A stretch of DNA of 64,000 bases. Source: Eilatimonas milleporae (lineage in GTDB: Bacteria > Pseudomonadota > Alphaproteobacteria > Sphingomonadales > Kordiimonadaceae). The notes beneath the pieces are model-generated. The model had not been told where the DNA came from. It ran no database searches and was given only the letters and a program-made list of their open reading frames with translations. The stretch covers positions 558,001 through 622,000 of the forward strand of contig NZ_REFR01000011.1 of NCBI RefSeq assembly GCF_003688555.1, given 5' to 3'. Below are positions 35,369 through 44,432 of the stretch, piece by piece. Each line of letters opens with the position of its first letter. Position 1 is the stretch's first letter. A program made the position numbers and the translations under genes.

Positions 35369-35851
35369 GTGTTTGAGAGCGCGGAGGCCGTCGCCCGTGC
35401 CTTTTTCGCGCGCTGGAATGACGGCGACGCGGACGGACTGGCCGTCCTGTTCGCCAAAGACGCCGATTTCGTCAATGTCGTCGGCCTGTGGTGGCGCGGC
35501 CGCGCCGCCATCCGCCGGGCGCATGCCTATGGCTTTCGCCATATTTTCCATGCCTCGCGGATCGAGATCACCGAATTGAGTGTCCGCAGCCTCGGCCCCG
35601 GGGTGTATATGGTCCACACCGTCTCGACCCTGGACGGCCAGATCGCCCAGGCCGTCCCGACCAATCAGATTGACCAGACCGGCCCGGACGGCGAACCGGC
35701 GGCGCGGCGGGTGGCGGTGATGTCCATGTTGATACGCCGCCGCGCCGCGGGCTTTGAAATCGTCAGCTGCCACGTCACCGACCGGGTGGAAGGCGCCGAC
35801 ACATATATCCGGACCGGCGCAGGGCTCGCGCCGGTCCGCTACCGCCCATGA
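35369..35851 (+). CDS. SgcJ/EcaC-type SnoaL-like (NTF2 fold) protein
   Basis: 160 aa from the GTG at 35369; the frame extends further left to a GTG at 35282, but that part is Arg/Pro/Asp/Thr repeats (a DNA repeat of CCGACAGAC type). The NTF2-like core is clear: AVARAFFARWNDGDADGLAVL, FAKDADFVNVVGLWWRGRAA, AHAYGFRHIF. Family members bind small molecules in a cone-shaped pocket or act as isomerases or detoxifying enzymes. Function here unknown. Co-directional with the NmrA gene. Confidence 0.75.
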   Translation: MFESAEAVARAFFARWNDGDADGLAVLFAKDADFVNVVGLWWRGRAAIRRAHAYGFRHIFHASRIEITELSVRSLGPGVYMVHTVSTLDGQIAQAVPTNQIDQTGPDGEPAARRVAVMSMLIRRRAAGFEIVSCHVTDRVEGADTYIRTGAGLAPVRYRP

Positions 35852-36105
35852 CGGAATGGGCGAGAACGGATGGGCGCTTTTTGTTCCAACCTACGTCCCT
35901 ATGTAAGGGTATTTTCAAATTCCGTGCTTCTTAGAGTTGGAAGCATGCCCCGCCAATACCTTCAGTGCTGAGATCTTTCCTGACTGATATTTCCTTTAGA
36001 CATACGGGATTGTTTATGTAGCATGACCGAGCAACGCAACTAAGTAGCGAAAATATCTTCGGCCTATATTCAGCAAATGTTGAATCTGGGGGTTGTGGGT
36101 GGAGC

Positions 36106-38217
36106 ATGGATGATATGGCAATCTTGGGGGTAATGCTCGAAGGCTTAGGGTTAATGCTGGAAGGTGCTCTTGAAGTCCTTTTCATTCAATTCGTAAGAAA
36201 TGAACACTTCGCGTCAGGAGTCGCCTTCACACTTATTATCGCTGCTTTCATATTGGCAATCATTGAATTGATTAGGTCGGTTATACCTGCTTGGTTTGTC
36301 ATCAATACCAGGACAAAAACCCTTGATCGTTTGTTCATGCATAATGAAACATTTGAAGGTCGCCGCCAGAGTTTTGCTGAAAACTATATAACGGATATCG
36401 ATCCCGCTTTGTCGGGTACTACTCAAAACAGGTTTTTTCATGTGGTGCTACGGGAGCCCGAAAGACGACTTCAACTGGCATGGTCGGAATTCAAGGAAAC
36501 CTTTGTTGATGAAAAAAATACCCCGATACAGAACACTGTGCGCCCGCAGGAGTTTTTCCTTGGGATCATCAAGCCGCCCAGCCTTGTTAAATCTCTGGGC
36601 GGCTTATTTGTCAGTATCGGGCTCCTTTTTACATTCATTGGTATTGTTGCCGTCTTGACGGCAGCCAGTTGCAGTTTGTCGGCAGCAGAGGGTGACGCTG
36701 TGTCGGGCATATGCATGCGTCTCGCCGGGTCCTCGCTTCATGACGCCGATGCGATGGGCGGTGGTCTGGCGATGCAAAACGAATTGCAGGGCGTTCTGAC
36801 CGGTGCCGCATCAAAGTTTTATACATCCATCGGTGGTCTTTTGGGGTCAATACTGCTGCGTATTGCTGCAAGTTCTTATGGCTGGCTGCTCAATCGCGGC
36901 TTGACACGTTTGGCATCGCGTCTTGAGGAAGGCGTTGTCTATGCACCGGATCAAAAGCTCCTTGTAGATCAGTTGAGTGAATTGCAGGAGCAATCAACGC
37001 AATTAAAGAAATTCAACACTGATCTGGCTGTCGCTGTGGGTGAACGTTTTGAGCGTGCCGTACAGCCCATGGCTACTGAGCTAGGGGCAATCAAGGCATC
37101 ACTGGATACGGCTAATGACCGGCAGTTGAAAGCGTTGCAAGAAGGTATGGGCGACGCGATCGACACAATGGCCGGTGGAGAGATCAACAAGCTTGGCGCT
37201 ACGCTGAATACCCTGAGCCAGGAGCTCGCCGGGCTTTCAGGGAAACTTCAGGAAGGGGGGAACAGGGCAGCGGAACAAATGGCCAAGGCGGCCGAAAGGC
37301 TTGATGGCGTCGCAGCTGAGATGGATGAGCGTTTTGCCGGTATTGCCAAGCGACTGGACGGTGCCGGTTCTTCGGTTCAGGAACATTTGGATACGGCTGC
37401 CAACGCTTTGTCCACTTCGACAGCTGGCGCCATTGCCCAAATGGAAGCGTCCTCTTCGCGAAGTTCGCAAGCATTGACCAATGCTGCCCAGACCATGGAA
37501 AAGCTATCGGCCACGGTGTCCGATGACGCAGCCAGCGCTATGCGCGATGCTATGAAAATGGCAACAGATGAGACCAGAATGGTTGCGCAGAGTATAGGCG
37601 AGGATATGGCACAAACGCTGAAAACCGCAGGGGGGGCCTGGCGCGATACGCTCGGCGATACTGTCGAGCAAATTACCGCTCTTAATCATTCTGTCGCCCA
37701 GTCCGTATCATCGGTCAGCGGTTTCAATGACTCTCTGGATCAGATCAGCCAGAAAAGCCAGCAATCCGTCACATCATTGACTGGCGTGGCCGACAGTATT
37801 CGTGCGGCGGTCGACCCATTGTCCAGCGTGATCGATGCTTTGCAAGGCGTTGTAAGCCAGGTGAGGCTCGGTCTTGCTGATTTTTCGTCAACAGTTGAAA
37901 AGGCAATGGAACAAGGCCGGGCACTCGCGGAAGCGATGGCCGAAACGCAAGAAGCCTCGACCGAAGCTTGGGAAGACTATGCAAAGCGTTTCGGTGAGGT
38001 TGACGAAAGCCTGGGCAAAGTATTGGAGGACTTGGCTGCGGCCTACCAGTCCAGCGCAGAGCGTATGCAACGCTTCGTTGGAGAAATAGACCAGGGGCTT
38101 GCCACTGGTGTGAGAGACCTGAGCGGGGCACTAGGGCCATTATCCAACCTTGCAGAACAGCTTGAAGACCTGACCAGTGACCTCAAACAAAACAGATCAG
38201 AGGCCGTCAACGCATGA
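36106..38217 (+). CDS. zorA: Zorya system protein ZorA (MotA/TolQ-like proton channel with long tail)
   Basis: 703 aa. Three or more membrane helices: about residues 36-66 (VAFTLIIAAFILAIIELIRS), 158-190 (SLGGLFVSIGLLFTFIGIVA) and 240-262 (TSIGGLLGSILLRIAASSYG), which match the MotA/TolQ/ExbB core. From ~275 to the end is a long helical tail with repeats (LDTANDRQLKALQEGMGD, SSRSSQALTNAAQTMEKLSA). This is the ZorA layout, where a pentamer surrounds a ZorB dimer and the tail reaches into the cytoplasm. First of four overlapping genes in A+T-richer DNA. GTGGAG just before 36106 leaves the start open; 36115 has better spacing. Confidence 0.9.
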   Translation: MDDMAILGVMLEGLGLMLEGALEVLFIQFVRNEHFASGVAFTLIIAAFILAIIELIRSVIPAWFVINTRTKTLDRLFMHNETFEGRRQSFAENYITDIDPALSGTTQNRFFHVVLREPERRLQLAWSEFKETFVDEKNTPIQNTVRPQEFFLGIIKPPSLVKSLGGLFVSIGLLFTFIGIVAVLTAASCSLSAAEGDAVSGICMRLAGSSLHDADAMGGGLAMQNELQGVLTGAASKFYTSIGGLLGSILLRIAASSYGWLLNRGLTRLASRLEEGVVYAPDQKLLVDQLSELQEQSTQLKKFNTDLAVAVGERFERAVQPMATELGAIKASLDTANDRQLKALQEGMGDAIDTMAGGEINKLGATLNTLSQELAGLSGKLQEGGNRAAEQMAKAAERLDGVAAEMDERFAGIAKRLDGAGSSVQEHLDTAANALSTSTAGAIAQMEASSSRSSQALTNAAQTMEKLSATVSDDAASAMRDAMKMATDETRMVAQSIGEDMAQTLKTAGGAWRDTLGDTVEQITALNHSVAQSVSSVSGFNDSLDQISQKSQQSVTSLTGVADSIRAAVDPLSSVIDALQGVVSQVRLGLADFSSTVEKAMEQGRALAEAMAETQEASTEAWEDYAKRFGEVDESLGKVLEDLAAAYQSSAERMQRFVGEIDQGLATGVRDLSGALGPLSNLAEQLEDLTSDLKQNRSEAVNA

Positions 38218-39023
38218 GACGGACAACTTCCCACTTCGATGAACACGCCGAGGATGAATCCGACTTCATCTCAATGACGGATATGATGGTCGGCCTTTTG
38301 TTGATTTTCATCATTTTGCTTATGTATTACGCTCTGCAGGCTGTTGCCGTCATCGGCAGCGCCGATGCGGAAAACGATGCGCGCAGCCAATTGCTGACCA
38401 TCATACAGGAACGCCTGCAGGAGCGGGGTGTCACGGTTTTTATAAGTGAAGACGGCAGTGTCGTCCGTTTGCCGGAAGGCCAACTGCGTTTTGATACAAA
38501 CGATCACCGGATCAAACCGCAGTTCGAGCCGGGATTGGTGACGATTGCATCGGTTTTTGCCGATTTTGTACCCTGTTTTGGCTATGTGAAAGGGTTTGAT
38601 CGACAAACATGCGAAGACTTTGATAATCCTTACAATGTTTGGATCGAATCCATCTTCATAGAAGGTCACACGGATTGTGAGGGTTTGCCTCAAAGAAACT
38701 GGTCTTTGTCATCCTTGCGCGCCACTGCGGTGTTTGATTTTTTATCCTTGCACCAACCATCCCTTGGAGAGGTGCGCTCGCGCCCGCCTGAGAAAGGCGG
38801 TCAAAAAACCCTTGGCATTGTTGGCTTTGCCGACCGCCGGCCAGCACAGGATTTCGGAGCACGGGACCCAAGATGCGATGAGTTTAGCGAGGCACAAAAA
38901 ACACAGAACCGACGGATCGACTTTCGTTTCGTGATGGGCTCACCCTTGCGCGAGCGCAAGCGGAATATCGATTTGGTAGTACGTGAACCAGCGCAAAAAT
39001 TGCGGGAGGCTCTGTATCCATGA
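38214..39023 (+). CDS. zorB: Zorya system protein ZorB (MotB-like, OmpA-type peptidoglycan binding)
   Basis: 269 aa, overlaps zorA by 4 bp (38214-38217). One N-terminal helix with the key Asp23 (SMTDMMVGLLLIFIILLMYY), the proton-carrying Asp of MotB/ExbD-type subunits. Periplasmic C-terminal OmpA-like domain: FIEGHTDCEGLPQRNWSLS, GIVGFADRRP, QNRRIDFRFVM, which would hold the complex to peptidoglycan. Together with ZorA this forms a proton-driven motor that is thought to sense phage entry and pass a signal to ZorC/ZorD. Confidence 0.9.
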   Translation: MRRTTSHFDEHAEDESDFISMTDMMVGLLLIFIILLMYYALQAVAVIGSADAENDARSQLLTIIQERLQERGVTVFISEDGSVVRLPEGQLRFDTNDHRIKPQFEPGLVTIASVFADFVPCFGYVKGFDRQTCEDFDNPYNVWIESIFIEGHTDCEGLPQRNWSLSSLRATAVFDFLSLHQPSLGEVRSRPPEKGGQKTLGIVGFADRRPAQDFGARDPRCDEFSEAQKTQNRRIDFRFVMGSPLRERKRNIDLVVREPAQKLREALYP

Positions 39024-40426
39024 TGCCTCCAAATGGTCTAAATGTAGTCATTGATCGCCTGAAGACTGTTGGTGCTGCTTTATCCCGGTTTGATCTGCAG
39101 ACCTGTGCGGTCAAAGACGCTGTTGCGGATTTGGGTACAGTGATCGCGGAAGGCGGCACGCCACAGCCGGAAGACCTGGAGGCCAGGGCAACACGGCTCA
39201 TTGCTGCCTTCAAAACGGACAAAGGTTTTTCTGTTCTGTCTCGGCCAGATATTCGTAACGCCTTTAGTGCTCTCTTTAACGGTACGCCAAACCCCGCCGA
39301 GATCTCCGGATTGACAGACGACCTGATCGAAAGGGCTCGCGTCCTTTTATCAGCCTCTATCGTACGAGCGATGGTATCGACATATTTGCAGAATTTCAGT
39401 CACCGTAGCCCTGCAATTCAGAGCCTTCGGTCTGCCTTGGCGGATATTCCGGAACGATACCGACCCCATGGTCTGGACCCGTTGTTTGATTCAAGGTTTT
39501 TTGCGCAGGACGGACCGGAGCGGGCCGCGCGGATGCTGAGAGAATCTCATATATCCCCGCAGGACAGACTCCGCGAATTGGGGTTGAACAGTGTTTTCCA
39601 GTCATCGCCTTTTACCGGCGCTGTATTCGAAAGCTACTGTCGGGACATTTCCATCACCGGCGGGCGTGCTGAATTGGCGCTTGATCGCTTATTGAACTGG
39701 GCTTGGGTGGATGGCCAAGAGGCTTTTCCAAGACAAAGGCCTGCTTTGGCGGGGGCTTTGTTTGCTCCGTATACCGATGTGCCAGCGGATCCATCCATCA
39801 AGCGAAAACTTCTGGATTTTGTCTTGAAGGCCTGGGGCGATCCACGTTTCAGGTCAGCCCGGGGCGCCTGGCACTTCATTGATCCTGTAATCATAAACAC
39901 TGTTCAGCGATGGTTGACAGAAGCGTCGGTAGATCAGTTTCTGGACATTGTCGACCAGGATGCACAAGAGCATATGTGGCAATATAGACGGGTCTTCTGG
40001 ACCGCGTATCTGCGGAAAGGATACATATCTGGAGCCTGGGTGGTTTTCGGTAGGGACGGGGTGAGCAGAGCACACAAATCCTTCACGGAAACCAATGATA
40101 AAAGCTTTAAAAATCACGCCCGGTTTCATCCGCGCAGCCAGCCGCAAGACAGGCGCCAGTCCGTACTGCTGATGGACTTTGGCAGTTTGGTCGTCGCTGA
40201 ATGGAGCCACAATGGATCCCTGCGTGTCTGGCGTAAGTCCGATCAGGCCGCACCGGAATTATATAAACCCGAATACCAAGCAAGTTTGCTGCGCCAGGCA
40301 CAATGGCAGAAACCGCATCAGGGTGCTGATCGCTATAGATGGCAGCAATGGGCAGCCAATCTGATCCGGGAAGAAACCGGAATCAGACTTACCCAAATTG
40401 AGTATACATTGGGTCAGTACAAATAA
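39020..40426 (+). CDS. zorC: Zorya system protein ZorC (EH-signature)
   Basis: 468 aa, overlaps zorB by 4 bp. Soluble helical protein. The EH-signature region is at about residues 319-405: HMWQYRRVFWTAYLRKGYIS, GAWVVFG, then LLMDFGSLVVAEWSHNGSLR, with the Glu-Trp-Ser-His run that gives the signature. This domain defines type I Zorya ZorC and is absent from types II/III. ZorC is reported to bind DNA and act with ZorD. No enzymatic motif seen. Confidence 0.85.
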   Translation: MMPPNGLNVVIDRLKTVGAALSRFDLQTCAVKDAVADLGTVIAEGGTPQPEDLEARATRLIAAFKTDKGFSVLSRPDIRNAFSALFNGTPNPAEISGLTDDLIERARVLLSASIVRAMVSTYLQNFSHRSPAIQSLRSALADIPERYRPHGLDPLFDSRFFAQDGPERAARMLRESHISPQDRLRELGLNSVFQSSPFTGAVFESYCRDISITGGRAELALDRLLNWAWVDGQEAFPRQRPALAGALFAPYTDVPADPSIKRKLLDFVLKAWGDPRFRSARGAWHFIDPVIINTVQRWLTEASVDQFLDIVDQDAQEHMWQYRRVFWTAYLRKGYISGAWVVFGRDGVSRAHKSFTETNDKSFKNHARFHPRSQPQDRRQSVLLMDFGSLVVAEWSHNGSLRVWRKSDQAAPELYKPEYQASLLRQAQWQKPHQGADRYRWQQWAANLIREETGIRLTQIEYTLGQYK

Positions 40427-40427
40427 T

Positions 40428-43400
40428 ATGGCACTGAAGATCAGCCACGCTCTGCTGGAGGATACGGTCCGGATAACAGCCAGATCCGGTATTGTCCGAC
40501 TGCGTACGGTCCCCTTTTCAGATTGGCGAAAACCCGCGACCGTTCCGCAGAGAGCGGCCATTGAAACCCTGTCGGTCTGGCTTGACGACGAAACCGAGGG
40601 GCCGGATGGCCGCCTTCTGGCAACCCTGAGTGAAAATCGATGTGAAATATGTCTTGCCCCTTTTGCGGTGGCGGCCCTTGATGAACAAACGGCGCGTATC
40701 CTCACATTGCCCCCGTCGACCCCGCTTGGTCTGCAATTGAAGACAGTCGGTTCTCTGCCGGATATACACTTTCACATCGACCATGCCTGGATCGGCAGTG
40801 GACGGGGTAGTGTGCGTGCCATACGGCAGGGCGCCATTATACGTACAGGGCAAGGGGCCGGCCGGCTGCCAGCGGACCTGTTTGGTCTGATAAGCGCGGC
40901 TGAAACCTTGGCCGACCCCGTCAAAGACAGGGATGAGCGGTACCGTCTTTACGCTCAGCTTCAGAATGCGTTGCCTGCTGATATCCGCGCCAATATAGCC
41001 ACCGATGGATATCTGTCTGATGTTTGCGTTTATCATGCTGCCGCCTTTTCCCTGCGTGTGGGGGTTCATCGTGATGACCTGTATTTCGCGCCCGTGCTGT
41101 TCGGACGTGAAATACAGGATGCCCAGGCTGAGGGCATCCCGATCCATGAGGGTGAAGATGCCTTACTCACACCGGTTTTATCCGACATTTTTGAAGAGCG
41201 TTTTATGGCCACATCGGCGGCGCGATCCGCCTATCCGTTACAGGATGGATCCTTTGTGATAATCGACAAGGCTCTTCGGCCCGTTCTCGACATCGTTCAC
41301 CAAACGCTGGAGGAAAGCCGGGAGATCAAGCGGCGCTTTCTCAGTAAACCCAGGCAGTTTTTGCGCGAGAGGTTGCCCGAAGGTGCAGAGGCGGTTGTTG
41401 AGTCCCTATTTATCGAGACCGAGCAGTTTTCTGATCGGGTAACGGGCGTGGATATCTGGTGCCAGCCGGTCATGGCCTGGATCAAGACGGAGCCGAATTC
41501 GTGGATTCCTGAAGCGTTTGGGGTTCAGATTGGCGATAAAAGGCTGCAGTTGACCCCGGAGGAAGCCGCAGACGCTCTCAAAAAGCTGCAGTCAGCAAAA
41601 AGGGACGGCCTGGAAACGATCGAGGTCGGTGGTACGCCCCTGCCAGTAACCGAGCAAGCCATTGACGAGCTTGAGAAGCTGGCTGCGTTAAATGAAGCGG
41701 TAGCGGCGGTGCAGCCGGCTGAACAGAATTCGTCATCGGAAGCAGCGCGTACACCGCCCGCCCACCTGGCGGATAAACTGTTTCTGACAGTTCGCGAAAA
41801 TCTCGAAGATGTTGCTTATGCGCCCCTTTTCAATCGGCAGAAATCCTTGCCGGATCGTGACAGCATCAAGCCGATCGCCGGACTGCGATCGAAGCTGAAA
41901 CGGCATCAGCTCGATGGTCTCCAATGGTTGGTCGCCAACAAGCATTTAGGGGTGCCGGGCGTTCTGCTGGCTGACGATATGGGGTTGGGCAAAACCCTGC
42001 AGGCACTGGCATTCATAGCCTGTCTTCGGGGGGCGCCAAGTTTTGAACGACCTGTGCTGATTGTGGCGCCCACCGGGTTACTGCGAAACTGGCAACAGGA
42101 AATGGAACGGCATTTCCTGCCGGGACAGTTCGGCGATATTGTTACCGCTTATGGACAGGGGCTACAGGCCCTGAGGCGTCATGTCGGTAGGGGCAGCGAT
42201 ATTGCGACCGGGGAAGACCAGCTTAATGCTGATGAATGGGCACGGCATTGTGTACTGCTCACGACTTATGAAACCATGCGTGACTATCACTTCAGCTTCG
42301 CGCGCACCCGCTTTGCGGCCATTGTTTTCGATGAAGTCCAAAAACTGAAAAATCCCAAGAGCCAAGTCACCCGCGCCGCGCGTAGTCTCCATGCCGACTT
42401 CAAGATCGGTATGACAGGTACGCCCATTGAAAATCATTTGCAGGACTTGTGGTCGATTATGGATGTACTCTGGCCTGGGTTGCTCGGTGCCAGCAAGTCA
42501 TTTGCAAAAGACTATCCTGTAGAAGATGAACAGAAGCTCAAGGCATTACATGCCAAGTTGTTTCGGGCTGATACCGGCATGGTGCCGCCTGCGTTGCGGC
42601 GGTTGAAGTGTGACGAACTCGATGGGCTGCCGGAGAAAATAGAACACCGCCAGCGTGTGCCAATGCCCCTTGGTCAAGGGGCCCGTTACATGTCGATTCT
42701 TAGGCGCGCAAGGGCTCTGAAAAACAGCCTTTCTCCCGGTGATGGTATGCTGAGTATTCTACACGATCTCCGCATGGCCTCTCTGCATCCGAGGTCTCCG
42801 CTGGAGGCCGGTGATGATCTTTCCGCCTATGCCGCCGAGAGTGCCCGCTTCTCCAAAACCCTCGACATACTCGACACCATTCGCGCTGCCGGTGAAAAGG
42901 TACTGATTTTTCTTGAAAGCCGCGAGATGCAGCCCATTCTGGCGCGGCTCATACGTGACCGTTATGGATTTGAGGCGCTACCGCCGCGAATTCATGGTGA
43001 CATCAAAGGTCCAAAACGGCAGGAGATTGTTGATCAGTTTCAGCAGCAGGCATCAGGTTTCGCCGTGTTGATTCTGTCACCAAAAGCGGGGGGGGTGGGG
43101 CTGACATTGACCGCTGCGAACCATGTTATCCACCTGTCGCGCTGGTGGAACCCGGCCATTGAAGATCAGAGCACGGACCGTGTTTACAGGATCGGGCAAA
43201 CCAAACCGGTCCATGTCTACTATCCACTTGCCGTACACCCACTGCCAGACATCGCTCCGAGTAGCTTTGATATAAAGCTGGACGCCCTGTTGACACGCAA
43301 ACGCATACTTTCCAATGCGATGCTTATACCGCCCGAACGACGGCAGCAGGATGCCAGGACCCTTTTTGAAGATATCACCACGATCGACGAAACAGACGTC

Positions 43401-44018
43401 CCGCAGATCTATGATCAAGACGTTTCCGCAAAATCCGGTCCTCGGCAAAAGCAGAATTCTGCCGCAGCTTCAGAAACACCAATCCCGCCCGTTTCTACAC
43501 CCTTTTCACCGTCAACACATGGTGCAGACGGTGTTCTTGGTCAAAAAACCTTTACGGAAGGGACAAAGCCGGATTTCGGCTGGATGTTCGACCGTCTGAA
43601 CGGATGGCGTGTCCAGCATGCTTATCTGGAAGACCCTTATTGCCTAAGTAGGGATAGAAATATAGATTATACTATTAAATTTTTTGTTGAGTTAATGAGG
43701 CGCTGTAATGGAATCGAAAATATATTGATACAATTTAATGATAATAAATTAGATAATAAAAAAACACCGCAGTCTGTAATTAATTACACAAAAAATGCTC
43801 TAAAAAAACAAACGATCGATCTCGGGTGTCAAGCAGAGATTTTTATATATAAAAGAAGACCAACATATAAAAAAGATTTTCATGATAGGTATTTGACATT
43901 AAAATTTTCTGAAAAAGAAAAGAGGTCAATACAGTATTCATTATCAGGAGGGGTTGATCGGCTTCTTGCAGAAAGATTTAAATGTCAGATTACAATTTCT
44001 GAAATGGCAAATATATAA
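40428..44018 (+). CDS. zorD: Zorya system protein ZorD (SNF2-type helicase with extra C-terminal domain)
   Basis: 1196 aa; ATG at 40428, 2 bp after the zorC stop. N-terminal ~480 residues are the ZorD-specific region. SNF2 motor: HQLDGLQWLVANK, Walker A DDMGLGKT (~514-521), DEVQ box (~634), TGTPIENHLQDLWSI, AGGVGLTLTAANHVIHLSRW, and DQSTDRVYRIGQ (~913-924). It is thought to degrade or translocate on phage DNA. After ~1050, FGWMFDRLNGW...LEDPY leads to ~125 residues coded in much more A+T-rich DNA than the rest (from about 43640). That part (HDRYLTLKF, SLSGGVDRLLAERF) resembles MIT_C/PLD-like domains. No Mrr-type nuclease motif was recognised. Confidence 0.9.
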   Translation: MALKISHALLEDTVRITARSGIVRLRTVPFSDWRKPATVPQRAAIETLSVWLDDETEGPDGRLLATLSENRCEICLAPFAVAALDEQTARILTLPPSTPLGLQLKTVGSLPDIHFHIDHAWIGSGRGSVRAIRQGAIIRTGQGAGRLPADLFGLISAAETLADPVKDRDERYRLYAQLQNALPADIRANIATDGYLSDVCVYHAAAFSLRVGVHRDDLYFAPVLFGREIQDAQAEGIPIHEGEDALLTPVLSDIFEERFMATSAARSAYPLQDGSFVIIDKALRPVLDIVHQTLEESREIKRRFLSKPRQFLRERLPEGAEAVVESLFIETEQFSDRVTGVDIWCQPVMAWIKTEPNSWIPEAFGVQIGDKRLQLTPEEAADALKKLQSAKRDGLETIEVGGTPLPVTEQAIDELEKLAALNEAVAAVQPAEQNSSSEAARTPPAHLADKLFLTVRENLEDVAYAPLFNRQKSLPDRDSIKPIAGLRSKLKRHQLDGLQWLVANKHLGVPGVLLADDMGLGKTLQALAFIACLRGAPSFERPVLIVAPTGLLRNWQQEMERHFLPGQFGDIVTAYGQGLQALRRHVGRGSDIATGEDQLNADEWARHCVLLTTYETMRDYHFSFARTRFAAIVFDEVQKLKNPKSQVTRAARSLHADFKIGMTGTPIENHLQDLWSIMDVLWPGLLGASKSFAKDYPVEDEQKLKALHAKLFRADTGMVPPALRRLKCDELDGLPEKIEHRQRVPMPLGQGARYMSILRRARALKNSLSPGDGMLSILHDLRMASLHPRSPLEAGDDLSAYAAESARFSKTLDILDTIRAAGEKVLIFLESREMQPILARLIRDRYGFEALPPRIHGDIKGPKRQEIVDQFQQQASGFAVLILSPKAGGVGLTLTAANHVIHLSRWWNPAIEDQSTDRVYRIGQTKPVHVYYPLAVHPLPDIAPSSFDIKLDALLTRKRILSNAMLIPPERRQQDARTLFEDITTIDETDVPQIYDQDVSAKSGPRQKQNSAAASETPIPPVSTPFSPSTHGADGVLGQKTFTEGTKPDFGWMFDRLNGWRVQHAYLEDPYCLSRDRNIDYTIKFFVELMRRCNGIENILIQFNDNKLDNKKTPQSVINYTKNALKKQTIDLGCQAEIFIYKRRPTYKKDFHDRYLTLKFSEKEKRSIQYSLSGGVDRLLAERFKCQITISEMANI

Positions 44019-44258
44019 CAATAAATATAATATATTTTTATAAATAAGGATGGTATACGAAATTAGAATTCGTGATTTTTACTTTTGATAATATTGGATC
44101 AAACTATTCTGCTAAGGTGGCTCTGATCATTCTCCCGTGCAGTAGCGAAAGTCTTATTTCCTCGGGAATTGTGTTGTAGGGGGCTGATCACTCCGCCTTA
44201 CCCGCGCCATACCAGCAGCGACAAGGTGTGTAGGACAGAAGACCAGTCCTACTTTAAT
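44019..44258. other. A+T-rich right edge of the Zorya island
   Basis: No gene. Very A+T-rich to about 44130 (e.g. AATATAATATATTTTTATAA), then a return towards genome composition around 44170. It leads to repeat copy 5. The left edge is the similarly A+T-rich, gene-free stretch 35885-36105. No integrase, tRNA or clear direct repeat was seen at either edge. Confidence 0.6.
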
Positions 44259-44371
44259 CAGGGACAGTATATGGTTTTTTGACGCGCTGATATTGAGAAT
44301 TATCCCATATTTTTCATGGAGTTGCCGGAGAAAATATATTTCTGAAAAACAGGATACTGTCCCCGGTTTTT
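44259..44371 (+). repeat. 113-bp interspersed element, copy 5
   Basis: Standard ends and orientation; core with GATATTGAGAATTAT and CATATTTTTCA, the same subfamily as copies 6 and 7. It lies near the right edge of the Zorya island. Confidence 0.92.
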
Positions 44372-44432
44372 GTGCTCCGGGCTGTTCCAGCCAGCCACAG
44401 GTTTTTTCATCAGACCATACGGTTGGTCAGAG

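Noticed and set aside
36042-44160. AGTAGCGAAA near both edges of the Zorya island as an attachment-site repeat
   Set aside because: Only 10 bp, and chance matches of this length are expected when comparing two stretches of a few hundred bases; no integrase or tRNA is nearby.
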